The translations under genes were made by a program, and so were the position numbers. Shown here one piece after another: positions 17,026 through 22,260 of a stretch of 22,260 nucleotides of DNA. This DNA comes from Coriobacteriia bacterium (lineage in GTDB: Bacteria; Actinomycetota; Coriobacteriia; WRKU01; WQUG01): NCBI GenBank assembly GCA_009785705.1, contig WQVS01000008.1, positions 1-22,260 on the forward strand, given 5' to 3'. Every line of letters begins with the position of its first letter. Within the stretch, counting starts at the first letter, position 1. A model generated the notes under the pieces. That model had not been told where the DNA came from. It searched no databases and saw only the letters and a list, made by a program, of their open reading frames with translations.

Positions 17026-17133
17026 CTATTCAGTTAATATCTTTATAGTGTTTCTACTTGTCTATTTGGTCAGCATCTTTATGATGCTGCTACCTACCTA
17101 TTTAGTCAGCATTTTAATAATGCTTCCTGGGGT
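17026..17133 (-). repeat. Three 36-bp tandem units across the hisS stop
   Basis: Units begin at 17098, 17062 and 17026, exactly 36 bases apart. The first contains the real hisS ending (IIKMLTK then TAG). The second, downstream, reads IIKMLTK-TAG in the same register, and the third reads TIKILTE-TAG. Units two and three match at 24 of 36 positions; units one and two differ at only five of the first 29. The second unit also folds as CAGCATC-TTTAT-GATGCTG. Confidence 0.8.
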
Positions 17134-18366
17134 CACAAAGCGCTCCTCTTTGTTTTCCATGTTTCTTATTGTAACGCCTCCACGCTGCTGCTCTTCTTCT
17201 CCTATGATAAGAACATAGCGCGCGCCAGCTTTATCCGCCTGTTTAAACTGTGATTTCAAGGAACGATTCTGCAAATCGCTAAGCGTAATCAGCCCGCGAC
17301 CGCGTAACTCCATCGCCAAAGCAAAAACAGCATCTCGCTGCTCATCGCCTGCAGCTGCAACATAAACGATTAAGTCATCGTTCTTTGTCAGGTCAACGTC
17401 TTCAGCTTCTAGGGCTAGTAAAATGCGCTCTGCTCCCACAGCAAAACCAATACTGGGAGTCTCTTTGCCCCCTAAGTCCTGAAATAAACCATCGTAGCGA
17501 CCACCGCCACCAATAGCATTCTGCGAACCTAAGCCGTGGTCAACCTGAACCTCAAACACTGTACGTGTGTAATAGTCTAGGCCACGCACCAATTTAGGGT
17601 CAATTTCGTACTTGATGCCTGCTGCATCAAGTGTGCGTAGAACCGCATCATTATGTTGCTGGCAGTCCGCGCAAAGAGCATCACTAATTCGCGGAGCCTT
17701 ATCCATCACTGCACGACACTCTGGCTTCTTACAGTCAAAGGCACGCAAGGGATTGGTGTCTGCACGGCGCGCACAGTCTTCACAAAGCTCTGAACTATGT
17801 TCACGAATGAAGCTTGCGACACTTTCACGATAGGCAGGTCGACAGACATCATCACCCATCGAATTCACTAGCAAACGCATGGAACGCTTACTTAAGCCCA
17901 GCGCAGTAAAGTACTCCCATAGCATGAGAATCATCTCAGCATCTGCTAGGGGCGAGGTCTGTCCCAAAGCTTCTGCTCCTATTTGGTAGAACTGGCGCTG
18001 CCTGCCTTTCTGGGGACGTTCGTAGCGGAATTGGGGACCAGCATAGTACAGCTTTGCCTGTGCTCCGTTGTCAGTCAAGCGGGCTTGAATGGCAGCACGC
18101 ACTACCCCCGCAGTATTTTCAGGACGCAGGGTTACAGAGCGACCGCCACGATCCTCAAAGGTATACATCTCTTTACCCACAACATCAGTAGCCTCACCAA
18201 TGCCGCGCGTAAATACTTCAGTTTGTTCAAAGATAGGAGTATAGATGGACTCATAGCCATAACGGCCAAAAACCTCACGTGCTGTCTGTTGCAAGAAATC
18301 CCAACCACGTGCGCTGGCGCCCAACAAATCTGCGGTACCCTTAGGGGCATTATAGGATTGAGTCAT
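17098..18366 (-). CDS. hisS: Histidyl-tRNA synthetase
   Basis: A class II synthetase of 422 residues when started at the ATG 18364-18366. That ATG has GAGGAG nine bases upstream and gives the family-typical start (YNAPKGTADLL); an in-frame ATG 51 bases further up adds an arginine-rich leader and is less likely. Motif 2 (LRPENTAGVVRA), the histidine-binding LVRGLDYYTRTVFE and GGGGRYDGL segments, motif 3 (SIGFAVGAERI) and the C-terminal anticodon domain are all present. The extreme 3' end is duplicated downstream in degenerate form. It is probably the first gene of the hisS-aspS run. Confidence 0.96.
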   Translation of the reverse strand: MTQSYNAPKGTADLLGASARGWDFLQQTAREVFGRYGYESIYTPIFEQTEVFTRGIGEATDVVGKEMYTFEDRGGRSVTLRPENTAGVVRAAIQARLTDNGAQAKLYYAGPQFRYERPQKGRQRQFYQIGAEALGQTSPLADAEMILMLWEYFTALGLSKRSMRLLVNSMGDDVCRPAYRESVASFIREHSSELCEDCARRADTNPLRAFDCKKPECRAVMDKAPRISDALCADCQQHNDAVLRTLDAAGIKYEIDPKLVRGLDYYTRTVFEVQVDHGLGSQNAIGGGGRYDGLFQDLGGKETPSIGFAVGAERILLALEAEDVDLTKNDDLIVYVAAAGDEQRDAVFALAMELRGRGLITLSDLQNRSLKSQFKQADKAGARYVLIIGEEEQQRGGVTIRNMENKEERFVTPGSIIKMLTK

Positions 18367-18429
18367 AAATACAGTGCTCCTCTGCCTGTTGTGCCCTCTG
18401 CCCTCAAATCGCTTCAAGGATTCTCTACA

Positions 18430-18538
18430 TTTTGGGATTTTGTGGTGAGTGCGATTAGGCTTTTGGTGTTAGGCGATGCGTAGTAACTACGCGAGCCTTA
18501 CAGTGAAAGCCTAGCGTGCCATCACAAGATTCCAAAAA
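18430..18538 (+). repeat. Long imperfect palindrome between the tRNA copy and hisS
   Basis: Left arm 18430-18483 pairs with right arm 18487-18538 at roughly three quarters of positions, with the apex GCGTAGTAACTACGC. The right arm ends in CCAAAAA, so on the minus strand it begins directly after the CCA of the tRNA fragment with a T run. It may act as a terminator for the tRNA transcript, or be a dispersed hairpin element. Confidence 0.8.
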
Positions 18539-18647
18539 TGGTCGGGCTGACTGGATTTGAACACAAACGCAGTGAGCCAAAGTTCGCGCAGCGATTCTTT
18601 GCGAACGCAGTGCAGTGATGACGAAGTCAACCAGCGACCCCACGACC
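18537..18647 (-). pseudogene. tRNA-Pro 3'-half copy split by a 66-bp insert
   Basis: Bases 18537-18562 are identical to 18674-18699 (T arm, acceptor 3' strand, CCA), and 18629-18647 are identical to 18697-18715 (anticodon 3' side to T arm). Together they rebuild the tRNA-Pro from the anticodon to the CCA end, with no 5' half. The two parts are separated by 66 bases (18563-18628) flanked by a repeated AAC. The insert carries GTTCGC/GCGAAC inverted repeats and two copies of AACGCAGTG. It cannot fold into a working tRNA. Confidence 0.85.
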
Positions 18648-18675
18648 ACTTGCACCAACCATCGATTCAACACAA

Positions 18676-18752
18676 TGGTCGGGCTGACTGGATTTGAACC
18701 AGCGACCCCACGACCCCCAGTCGTGTGCGCTACCATGCTGCGCCACAGCCCG
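18676..18752 (-). tRNA. tRNA-Pro (anticodon GGG)
   Basis: A complete cloverleaf of 77 bases including encoded CCA. The acceptor is CGGGCTG/CAGCCCG with discriminator A; the D arm is GCGC/GCGC; the anticodon stem is CACGA/TCGTG around loop CTGGGGG (GGG anticodon, decoding CCC); and the T arm is GCTGG-TTCAAAT-CCAGT. It begins 45 bases past the coaBC stop on the same strand and may be co-transcribed with it. Confidence 0.95.
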
Positions 18753-18797
18753 ACGCGGATGTTAGTTTAGCATACTTCAAGCACGCATAAAGTCCTA

Positions 18798-20060
18798 TCA
18801 TTTGCTAACAATATGAAGGATTTGTCGGGCGAGTTGAGTTTTTGATGCCTTGGGGAGGAGTGTGTCCTTTTCTGGACTCGCTTTGCTGAATATACGTACT
18901 TCATTTTCCCCCGATTCAAAGCCTATATCTGTGCGCGATACATCGTTAGCGACTATATAGTCAGCCCCTTTACTTTCTAGCTTTGCACGAACATTAGCTT
19001 CTAGATTATCTGTCTCGGCAGCAAAGCCCACAAGAACTGCTCCTGATTTTAGGGTTTTTGCTGCTTTCATGCGACCCAATTCTGCAAGAATATCAGGATT
19101 TTGAACTAGCTCTAAAGTTTGCATGTCCTGTCGACCAGACTCTGCAGCTTCCTGAGTTTGCGGGCTCTGTTGTTTCTTAATCTTTGTAACAAATCTTTCT
19201 GCAGGGCGATAATCTGCAACTGCCGCTGTACAAATAATGATATCTGCAAAGGGGGCCATTCCTGTCATAAAATTGCGCATGTCTCGCGCAGATTCCGCAA
19301 CATCTACGCAGGTAAATCGCTTGTGCACAGGTACAGGCTCTGCCGTAGGTCCTAGTACTAAGTCCACTACTTCTGCGCCCGCACGCAAAGCTTCGCGCGC
19401 AAGAGCAATGCCCATCTTGCCCGATGAACGATTAGTCAAGTAACGCACGGGGTCTAAATATTCCCGCGTAGGTCCTGCACTAATCAACACTCGTTTGCCT
19501 GCAAGCAGATTGCTGGTATGAGCACACTCTTCCACAGCGCTGTACAAATCACTTGCTTCTACCATACGACCAGGACCACTATCACCGCAGGCAAGCTGGC
19601 CTGTAGCTGGGCCCACTAACTGAACTCCGCGGGCTGCTAGCAAAGCAAGGTTTTCCTGCGTGGCAGCATCCAGATACATCTGTGTATTCATGGCAGGCGC
19701 AACTAGCAGTTGTCCCTGATAAGCAAGTGCTGTCGTAGTAAGCAAATCGTCTGCACGACCCTGCGCTAACTTTGCAATGACGTTTGCAGTTGCGGGGGCA
19801 ATCAAAAAGATATCAGCCTCTTCAGCAAGACTAATATGGTTGATAGGTGCCGCTGGGTCATCGAACAAATCAAGTGCCACAGGATTGCCCGTCAATGAAC
19901 GAAAAGTAGCAGGTCCTACAAACTCGGTCGCATGTTGAGTCATCACAACTTTAACCTTATGACCTGCACGCACTAACTGGCGCGCCAAATCACACATTTT
20001 ATAGGCAGCAATCCCACCCGTAATGCCCAGTAGAATAGTCTTTTGCACTTGATTAGTCAT
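18798..20060 (-). CDS. coaBC: Bifunctional CoaBC (phosphopantothenoylcysteine synthetase/decarboxylase)
   Basis: A 420-residue enzyme for two successive steps of coenzyme A synthesis. The N-terminal CoaC flavoprotein half has H75 in NHISLAEEAD, the PAMN motif with N125, and the substrate-flap cysteine C158 in ACGDSGPGRM. The CoaB half begins near 189 with VLISAGPTREYLDPVRYL and has the catalytic lysine region KIKK at 293-296. A short glutamine/glutamate-rich insert (about 297-315) follows KIKK. GGAGTAAGG precedes the ATG. Transcription from the toxin-like gene upstream could read into it, as no terminator is obvious between them. Confidence 0.95.
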   Translation of the reverse strand: MTNQVQKTILLGITGGIAAYKMCDLARQLVRAGHKVKVVMTQHATEFVGPATFRSLTGNPVALDLFDDPAAPINHISLAEEADIFLIAPATANVIAKLAQGRADDLLTTTALAYQGQLLVAPAMNTQMYLDAATQENLALLAARGVQLVGPATGQLACGDSGPGRMVEASDLYSAVEECAHTSNLLAGKRVLISAGPTREYLDPVRYLTNRSSGKMGIALAREALRAGAEVVDLVLGPTAEPVPVHKRFTCVDVAESARDMRNFMTGMAPFADIIICTAAVADYRPAERFVTKIKKQQSPQTQEAAESGRQDMQTLELVQNPDILAELGRMKAAKTLKSGAVLVGFAAETDNLEANVRAKLESKGADYIVANDVSRTDIGFESGENEVRIFSKASPEKDTLLPKASKTQLARQILHIVSK

Positions 20061-20072
20061 AGCCTTACTCCA

Positions 20073-20102
20073 TTGTAATCGTGTAACAAAATTTGTTAAA
20101 AT
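20073..20102 (+). promoter_or_regulatory. Promoter of the putative antitoxin RNA
   Basis: Plus strand TTGTAA (20073-20078) lies 18 bases before TAAAAT (20097-20102). The -10 is extended by TG at 20094-20095 (TGTTAAAAT). A start near 20108-20109 is expected. The -10 overlaps an AACAAA-TTTGTT dyad (about 20086-20097) that also lies in the coaBC leader. Confidence 0.6.
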
Positions 20103-20108
20103 GGATAC

Positions 20109-20216
20109 ACAAGAGGCAGCCTGATGTTTTGTTCGCAGACGGCTTGCCCTTTACGAGGGCTAGATTGCCCCCGCTATGGTTGAACCGCTACGGCTATTTG
20201 CTGTGGCGGTTTTTTT
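20109..20216 (+). ncRNA. Putative antisense RNA antitoxin
   Basis: This short RNA of about 108 nt is predicted from a strong promoter and a strong terminator on the plus strand, with no reading frame between them. It contains the hairpin GCCCT-TTACG-AGGGC (20146-20160) and ends in the terminator at 20183-20216. It is fully antisense to the 3' end of the minus-strand peptide gene, covering its last seven to eight codons and its 3' untranslated region. This matches RatA/TxpA-type and Fst-type type I antitoxins in arrangement. Expression is inferred. Confidence 0.6.
20183..20216 (+). terminator. Terminator of the antisense RNA
   Basis: AACCGCTACGGC (20183-20194) pairs with GCTGTGGCGGTT (20200-20211) over 12 base pairs including two G-T wobbles, around loop TATTT, followed by a run of T to 20216. 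It functions only on the plus strand, since the minus-strand sequence after the hairpin has no T run. It overlaps the stop codon of the peptide gene. Confidence 0.88.
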
Positions 20217-20304
20217 GTTTTCGGTCAATGATGACCTTCACCAACTGAATGGCTTCCCGCACTACCGTCAGCACAAGTGCTAACACGATTAATGCTTCTG
20301 CCAT
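20194..20304 (-). CDS. Small hydrophobic peptide, putative type I toxin
   Basis: A 36-residue peptide beginning MAEALIVLALVLTVV, continuing with a second hydrophobic stretch (AIQLVKVIID) and ending in the charged tail DRKQKNRHSK. One hydrophobic helix with a positively charged C-terminus is the architecture of membrane-acting type I toxins such as TxpA, BsrG, Fst and the holin-like toxin family. GAGGTGA lies five bases before the ATG, a very strong ribosome site. Part of that site is paired in the leader hairpin CTCGCCC-TGA-GGGTGAG (20314-20330), as is common in toxin mRNAs. A convergent short RNA overlaps its 3' end. The gene and its layout are read directly; toxicity is inferred. It could instead be a regulatory membrane microprotein. 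Confidence 0.72.
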   Translation of the reverse strand: MAEALIVLALVLTVVREAIQLVKVIIDRKQKNRHSK

Positions 20305-20313
20305 ATCTATCAC

Positions 20314-20330
20314 CTCACCCTCAGGGCGAG
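20314..20330 (-). promoter_or_regulatory. Leader hairpin partly covering the peptide's ribosome site
   Basis: CTCGCCC and GGGTGAG pair (one G-T wobble) around TGA; the last three paired bases are the first three of the GAGGTGA ribosome site. This would lower translation of the full-length mRNA. Confidence 0.5.
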
Positions 20331-20365
20331 ATTAACCACCTGCAACATCAAGCTGCCAAGGCATC

Positions 20366-20374
20366 ATCATAGCA
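20366..20374 (-). promoter_or_regulatory. Extended -10 element for the peptide gene
   Basis: The minus strand reads TGCTATGAT, an extended -10 with five of six core matches, about 62 bases before the ATG. No good -35 is visible at the usual distance, as is tolerated for extended -10 promoters. Confidence 0.4.
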
Positions 20375-20437
20375 GTAATAATATCCAAACGCTATACTTA
20401 TGAATTTTGCACGGAATAGCCGAAATAGGCGCAAACG

Positions 20438-20469
20438 AAAAAGAGATATCCATTTCTGGACATCTCTTT
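20438..20469 (-). terminator. Terminator after the oxoamine-synthase-type gene
   Basis: AAAGAGAT plus TCC (20440-20451) pairs with GGA plus ATCTCTTT (20458-20469) around a six-base loop with one mismatch. On the minus strand the stem ends in a T run (20438-20442). Since the arms are A/T rich at both ends it may work in both directions. Confidence 0.85.
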
Positions 20470-20500
20470 TGAACCGCTAATTCAAATCCTGAAAGATTTT

Positions 20501-21715
20501 CTAGATTATTCCTAGCTCTTTGCCTGCTTTTTCAAAGGTTTCAAAGATTTTTGCCAGGTCTTCTTCTGTGTGAGTTGCCATGAGACAGGTGCGCAGACGC
20601 TCTGTTCCCTTTGGTACTGCTGGATGCACAATAGGACAGACGAAGATTCCTAGCTCAAACAGCCTAGCTGTCAGGTCAAGCGTCTTCATTTCATCGCCAA
20701 TGTGCACGGGCACAATTGCTGTGCTAGTTTCCATGGTGTTGAAGCCTAGATTCATGAGTCCGCGTGCATAATCACCTTGAACAGCCTGCAGGCGCTGCAC
20801 GCGTTCAGGCTCATTCTCGATTACATCAAAGGCTGCAATAGCTGCTGCACATTGGGCTGGTGGTAATCCTGCACTGAAGATAAAGGGACGCGAGTTGTGC
20901 TTTAGGAAGTTAACTAGCTTACGGTCTCCCGCGACATAACCGCCAACAGAAGGAATAGCCTTTGAGAGCGTTCCCATCTTAATGTCGATGGATCCCTCCA
21001 TGTCAAAGTGCTCTTCAATGCCACGGCCGGTTGCACCAAGCGCGCCCACAGAGTGAGCTTCATCTACCATCAAGCGTGCACCGTATTCATCACAGATACG
21101 ACGCAGTGCCGGCAAATCACACATGTCTCCGTCCATCGAATAGACAGAATCCACAACAACCATGGTTGACTCGTACTTGCCTTTTGCACGACGCAAGATA
21201 CTCTCTAGGTGATCCATGTCATTATGGCGGAAGGTACGCCAGCGCGCACCTGATAGCATGCAGCCATCTACAATGGATGCATGGTCAAGCTTGTCCATTA
21301 TGACCATGTCTTTTGGAGTAAGAAGTGCTGTTATGATTGCAATATTAGTTAAGAATCCTGATGAGTAAACTGCTGCGTCTTCGCGCTTAGAGTAGCGAGC
21401 AATGCGGTCTTCCAAGCGCTCGTGAAGATCAGTTGTACCCGTTAGCAGACGTACACCACCAGCCCCTGTACCGTACTCATCAATAGCCTGCTTTGCCGCA
21501 GCCTCAATGCCCTTGTGTCCCATAAGCCCTAGATAAGAATATGAAGCAAGCATTATAAGCTCGCTGCCATCTACCATAGTTACACGATTATTAACCTTAC
21601 CCACCACGGGCTGCAGATAAAAATAACGATTTGCTGCCTTAAGCATCTGATAGCGTTGCTCAAAGGTCTCGAGACGATCATTAATAGCGTCGTCAAATTG
21701 ACGGATTTCTGTCAT
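20501..21715 (-). CDS. Alpha-oxoamine synthase family PLP enzyme
   Basis: A 404-residue fold-type I PLP enzyme related to 8-amino-7-oxononanoate synthase, 2-amino-3-ketobutyrate CoA ligase, 5-aminolevulinate synthase and serine palmitoyltransferase, which condense an amino acid with an acyl thioester. Visible are YGTGAGGVRLLTGTTDLHERLE (within about 81-102), H145 in DHAS (stacks on PLP), D218 and H221 in DEAH, and the Schiff-base lysine K252 in GTLSKA. The GTLSKAIPSVGGYVAG context is not that of classical BioF or Kbl, and no biotin, threonine-degradation or heme genes are nearby, so the substrates remain open. GGAGG lies about eight bases before the ATG, and a perfect dyad lies just upstream of that, suggesting its own repressor-controlled promoter. 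A terminator follows. Confidence 0.88.
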   Translation of the reverse strand: MTEIRQFDDAINDRLETFEQRYQMLKAANRYFYLQPVVGKVNNRVTMVDGSELIMLASYSYLGLMGHKGIEAAAKQAIDEYGTGAGGVRLLTGTTDLHERLEDRIARYSKREDAAVYSSGFLTNIAIITALLTPKDMVIMDKLDHASIVDGCMLSGARWRTFRHNDMDHLESILRRAKGKYESTMVVVDSVYSMDGDMCDLPALRRICDEYGARLMVDEAHSVGALGATGRGIEEHFDMEGSIDIKMGTLSKAIPSVGGYVAGDRKLVNFLKHNSRPFIFSAGLPPAQCAAAIAAFDVIENEPERVQRLQAVQGDYARGLMNLGFNTMETSTAIVPVHIGDEMKTLDLTARLFELGIFVCPIVHPAVPKGTERLRTCLMATHTEEDLAKIFETFEKAGKELGII

Positions 21716-21730
21716 TACATTTCCTCCATA

Positions 21731-21764
21731 GATATGATGTATACAAAAGTGTATACATCATATC
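21731..21764 (-). promoter_or_regulatory. Perfect 15-bp dyad, probable operator
   Basis: GATATGATGTATACA (21731-21745) is repeated exactly inverted at 21750-21764 across AAAG. It lies 16 bases upstream of the oxoamine-synthase start. The inner TGTATACA half-sites resemble operators of dimeric regulators such as some GntR-family proteins. There is no T run after it on the minus strand, so a terminator for the MFS gene is unlikely. No regulator gene is in the window. Confidence 0.6.
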
Positions 21765-21801
21765 ATAAGGGCTTCGTCTAAGCTTAATTCGCCAATAGCT
21801 A

Positions 21802-22260
21802 TTAATCTAAAGCACTAACACTTTCAATCTGTTTACGGCTTCCGCCTGCAGCAGCATTCTCATCTACACGCTTGCCACTAGGATAGAGCAAGAGTCCAAA
21901 GGCAATGGGTAATGCTCCCGCAACTACTAGCACCTGCTGTACTCCAAACAGATTTGACAGCCAGGGTGCAAGTACCAAAGGAATCAAGATAAGACCTATG
22001 GTGATTGTATTGATAGTGCCTAGCACACGTCCAACAGCCTTCAAGGGCGAATCTGCCTGAACCATGGTGCGCATCAAGGGGTCGAACACACCAAAGGCAA
22101 AGCCCAAAATCAACTGTCCAGCACCTACCCACCACAGACTCAGTGTTGCCACATAAGCAACTGCCCCTATACCGCAAATCACTGCCAACACTATCAGAAG
22201 TCGCGCGTTGACCCACTTTAAGGGAAAGACTGCCAAAAGGACAACACCCACGATAAGCCC
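21802..22260 (-). CDS. MFS transporter, C-terminal part only
   Basis: The frame is open through the right edge of the window (reading G-L-I-V-G-V-V at the edge), so the N-terminal part lies outside. The visible 152 residues contain about five hydrophobic segments with short polar links, including the FGVFDPLMRTMVQ loop and the LPIAFGLLLYP last helix, and a polar 25-residue tail. This matches the last transmembrane helices of a major facilitator superfamily exporter. The substrate is unknown. It is separated by 86 bases, containing a dyad, from the downstream enzyme gene. Confidence 0.75.
   Translation of the reverse strand, partial: GLIVGVVLLAVFPLKWVNARLLIVLAVICGIGAVAYVATLSLWWVGAGQLILGFAFGVFDPLMRTMVQADSPLKAVGRVLGTINTITIGLILIPLVLAPWLSNLFGVQQVLVVAGALPIAFGLLLYPSGKRVDENAAAGGSRKQIESVSALD

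Noticed and set aside
16955..17097. T-box or other riboswitch leader before aspS
   Set aside because: No T-box sequence, specifier loop or terminator/antiterminator pair could be found; the only hairpin comes from the duplicated hisS end.
17026..17133. 36-bp periodic repeats as a CRISPR array
   Set aside because: The units are directly contiguous with no spacers, only three in number, degenerate, and one lies within hisS; no cas genes are present.
18455..18736. A 93-codon minus-strand frame containing a GRGVAGSNPVSPT-like peptide
   Set aside because: It is a translation of the tRNA-Pro 3' half, its split copy and the palindrome; this peptide pattern is a well-known artefact of reading tRNA sequence as protein.
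1288..22216. Many long plus-strand and alternate-frame open stretches opposite the annotated genes
   Set aside because: They lie antisense to, or out of frame with, genes of clear family membership, lack ribosome sites, and give low-complexity or cysteine/serine-rich products with no recognisable domain.

Overview
The window is about 22 kb of moderate-GC bacterial chromosome. Every protein-coding gene lies on the minus strand, so the text below follows transcription from high to low coordinates. Small intergenic gaps, 1-4 base stop/start overlaps and the house-keeping set (hisS, aspS, yebC, ruvCAB, ligA, lpd, coaBC) indicate a compact genome. The DUF3048 lipoprotein, the small TatD-associated-type radical SAM protein and the YdjI/YdjG-like pair are most consistent with a Coriobacteriia-type actinobacterium (Atopobium/Lancefieldella/Olsenella-like). 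That placement is inference, and a Firmicute-like relative cannot be excluded from sequence reading alone.

Layout from the right edge: the C-terminal part of an MFS transporter (21802-22260); a perfect 15-bp dyad in front of an alpha-oxoamine-synthase-type PLP enzyme (20501-21715) that ends in a clear terminator; and a 440-bp gap that is not empty. The gap holds a 36-codon hydrophobic peptide gene (20194-20304, minus) and, convergent to it, a short plus-strand RNA with an extended -10 promoter and a strong terminator lying inside the peptide's last codons. This is the layout of a type I toxin-antitoxin pair and is the most interesting find here. Then come coaBC, a tRNA-Pro(GGG), and directly downstream a second copy of the tRNA 3' half split by a 66-bp insert, followed by a long imperfect palindrome.

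Next is a long run of co-directional genes: hisS, aspS, a DUF3048 lipoprotein, a pyridoxal/pyridoxamine kinase, yebC, ruvC, ruvA, ruvB, an ECF transporter S component and a radical SAM protein. The hisS stop codon sits in a 36-bp tandem repeat. A 19-bp perfect inverted repeat overlaps the ruvC stop. A monocistronic cold-shock gene with its own terminator follows, then lpd-ligA-CPBP protease, which overlap or nearly abut and end in a terminator.

The left end is an envelope-stress-like module: an SPFH/SHOCT protein of the YdjI type, a double zinc-ribbon membrane protein of the YdjG type, and the start of a small protein with a PH-like strand pattern. The first two share an unusual F(C/D)PQTGxxx peptide repeat. 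By analogy with Bacillus subtilis YdjG/H/I, this module probably acts at the membrane. No PspA gene is visible in the window.
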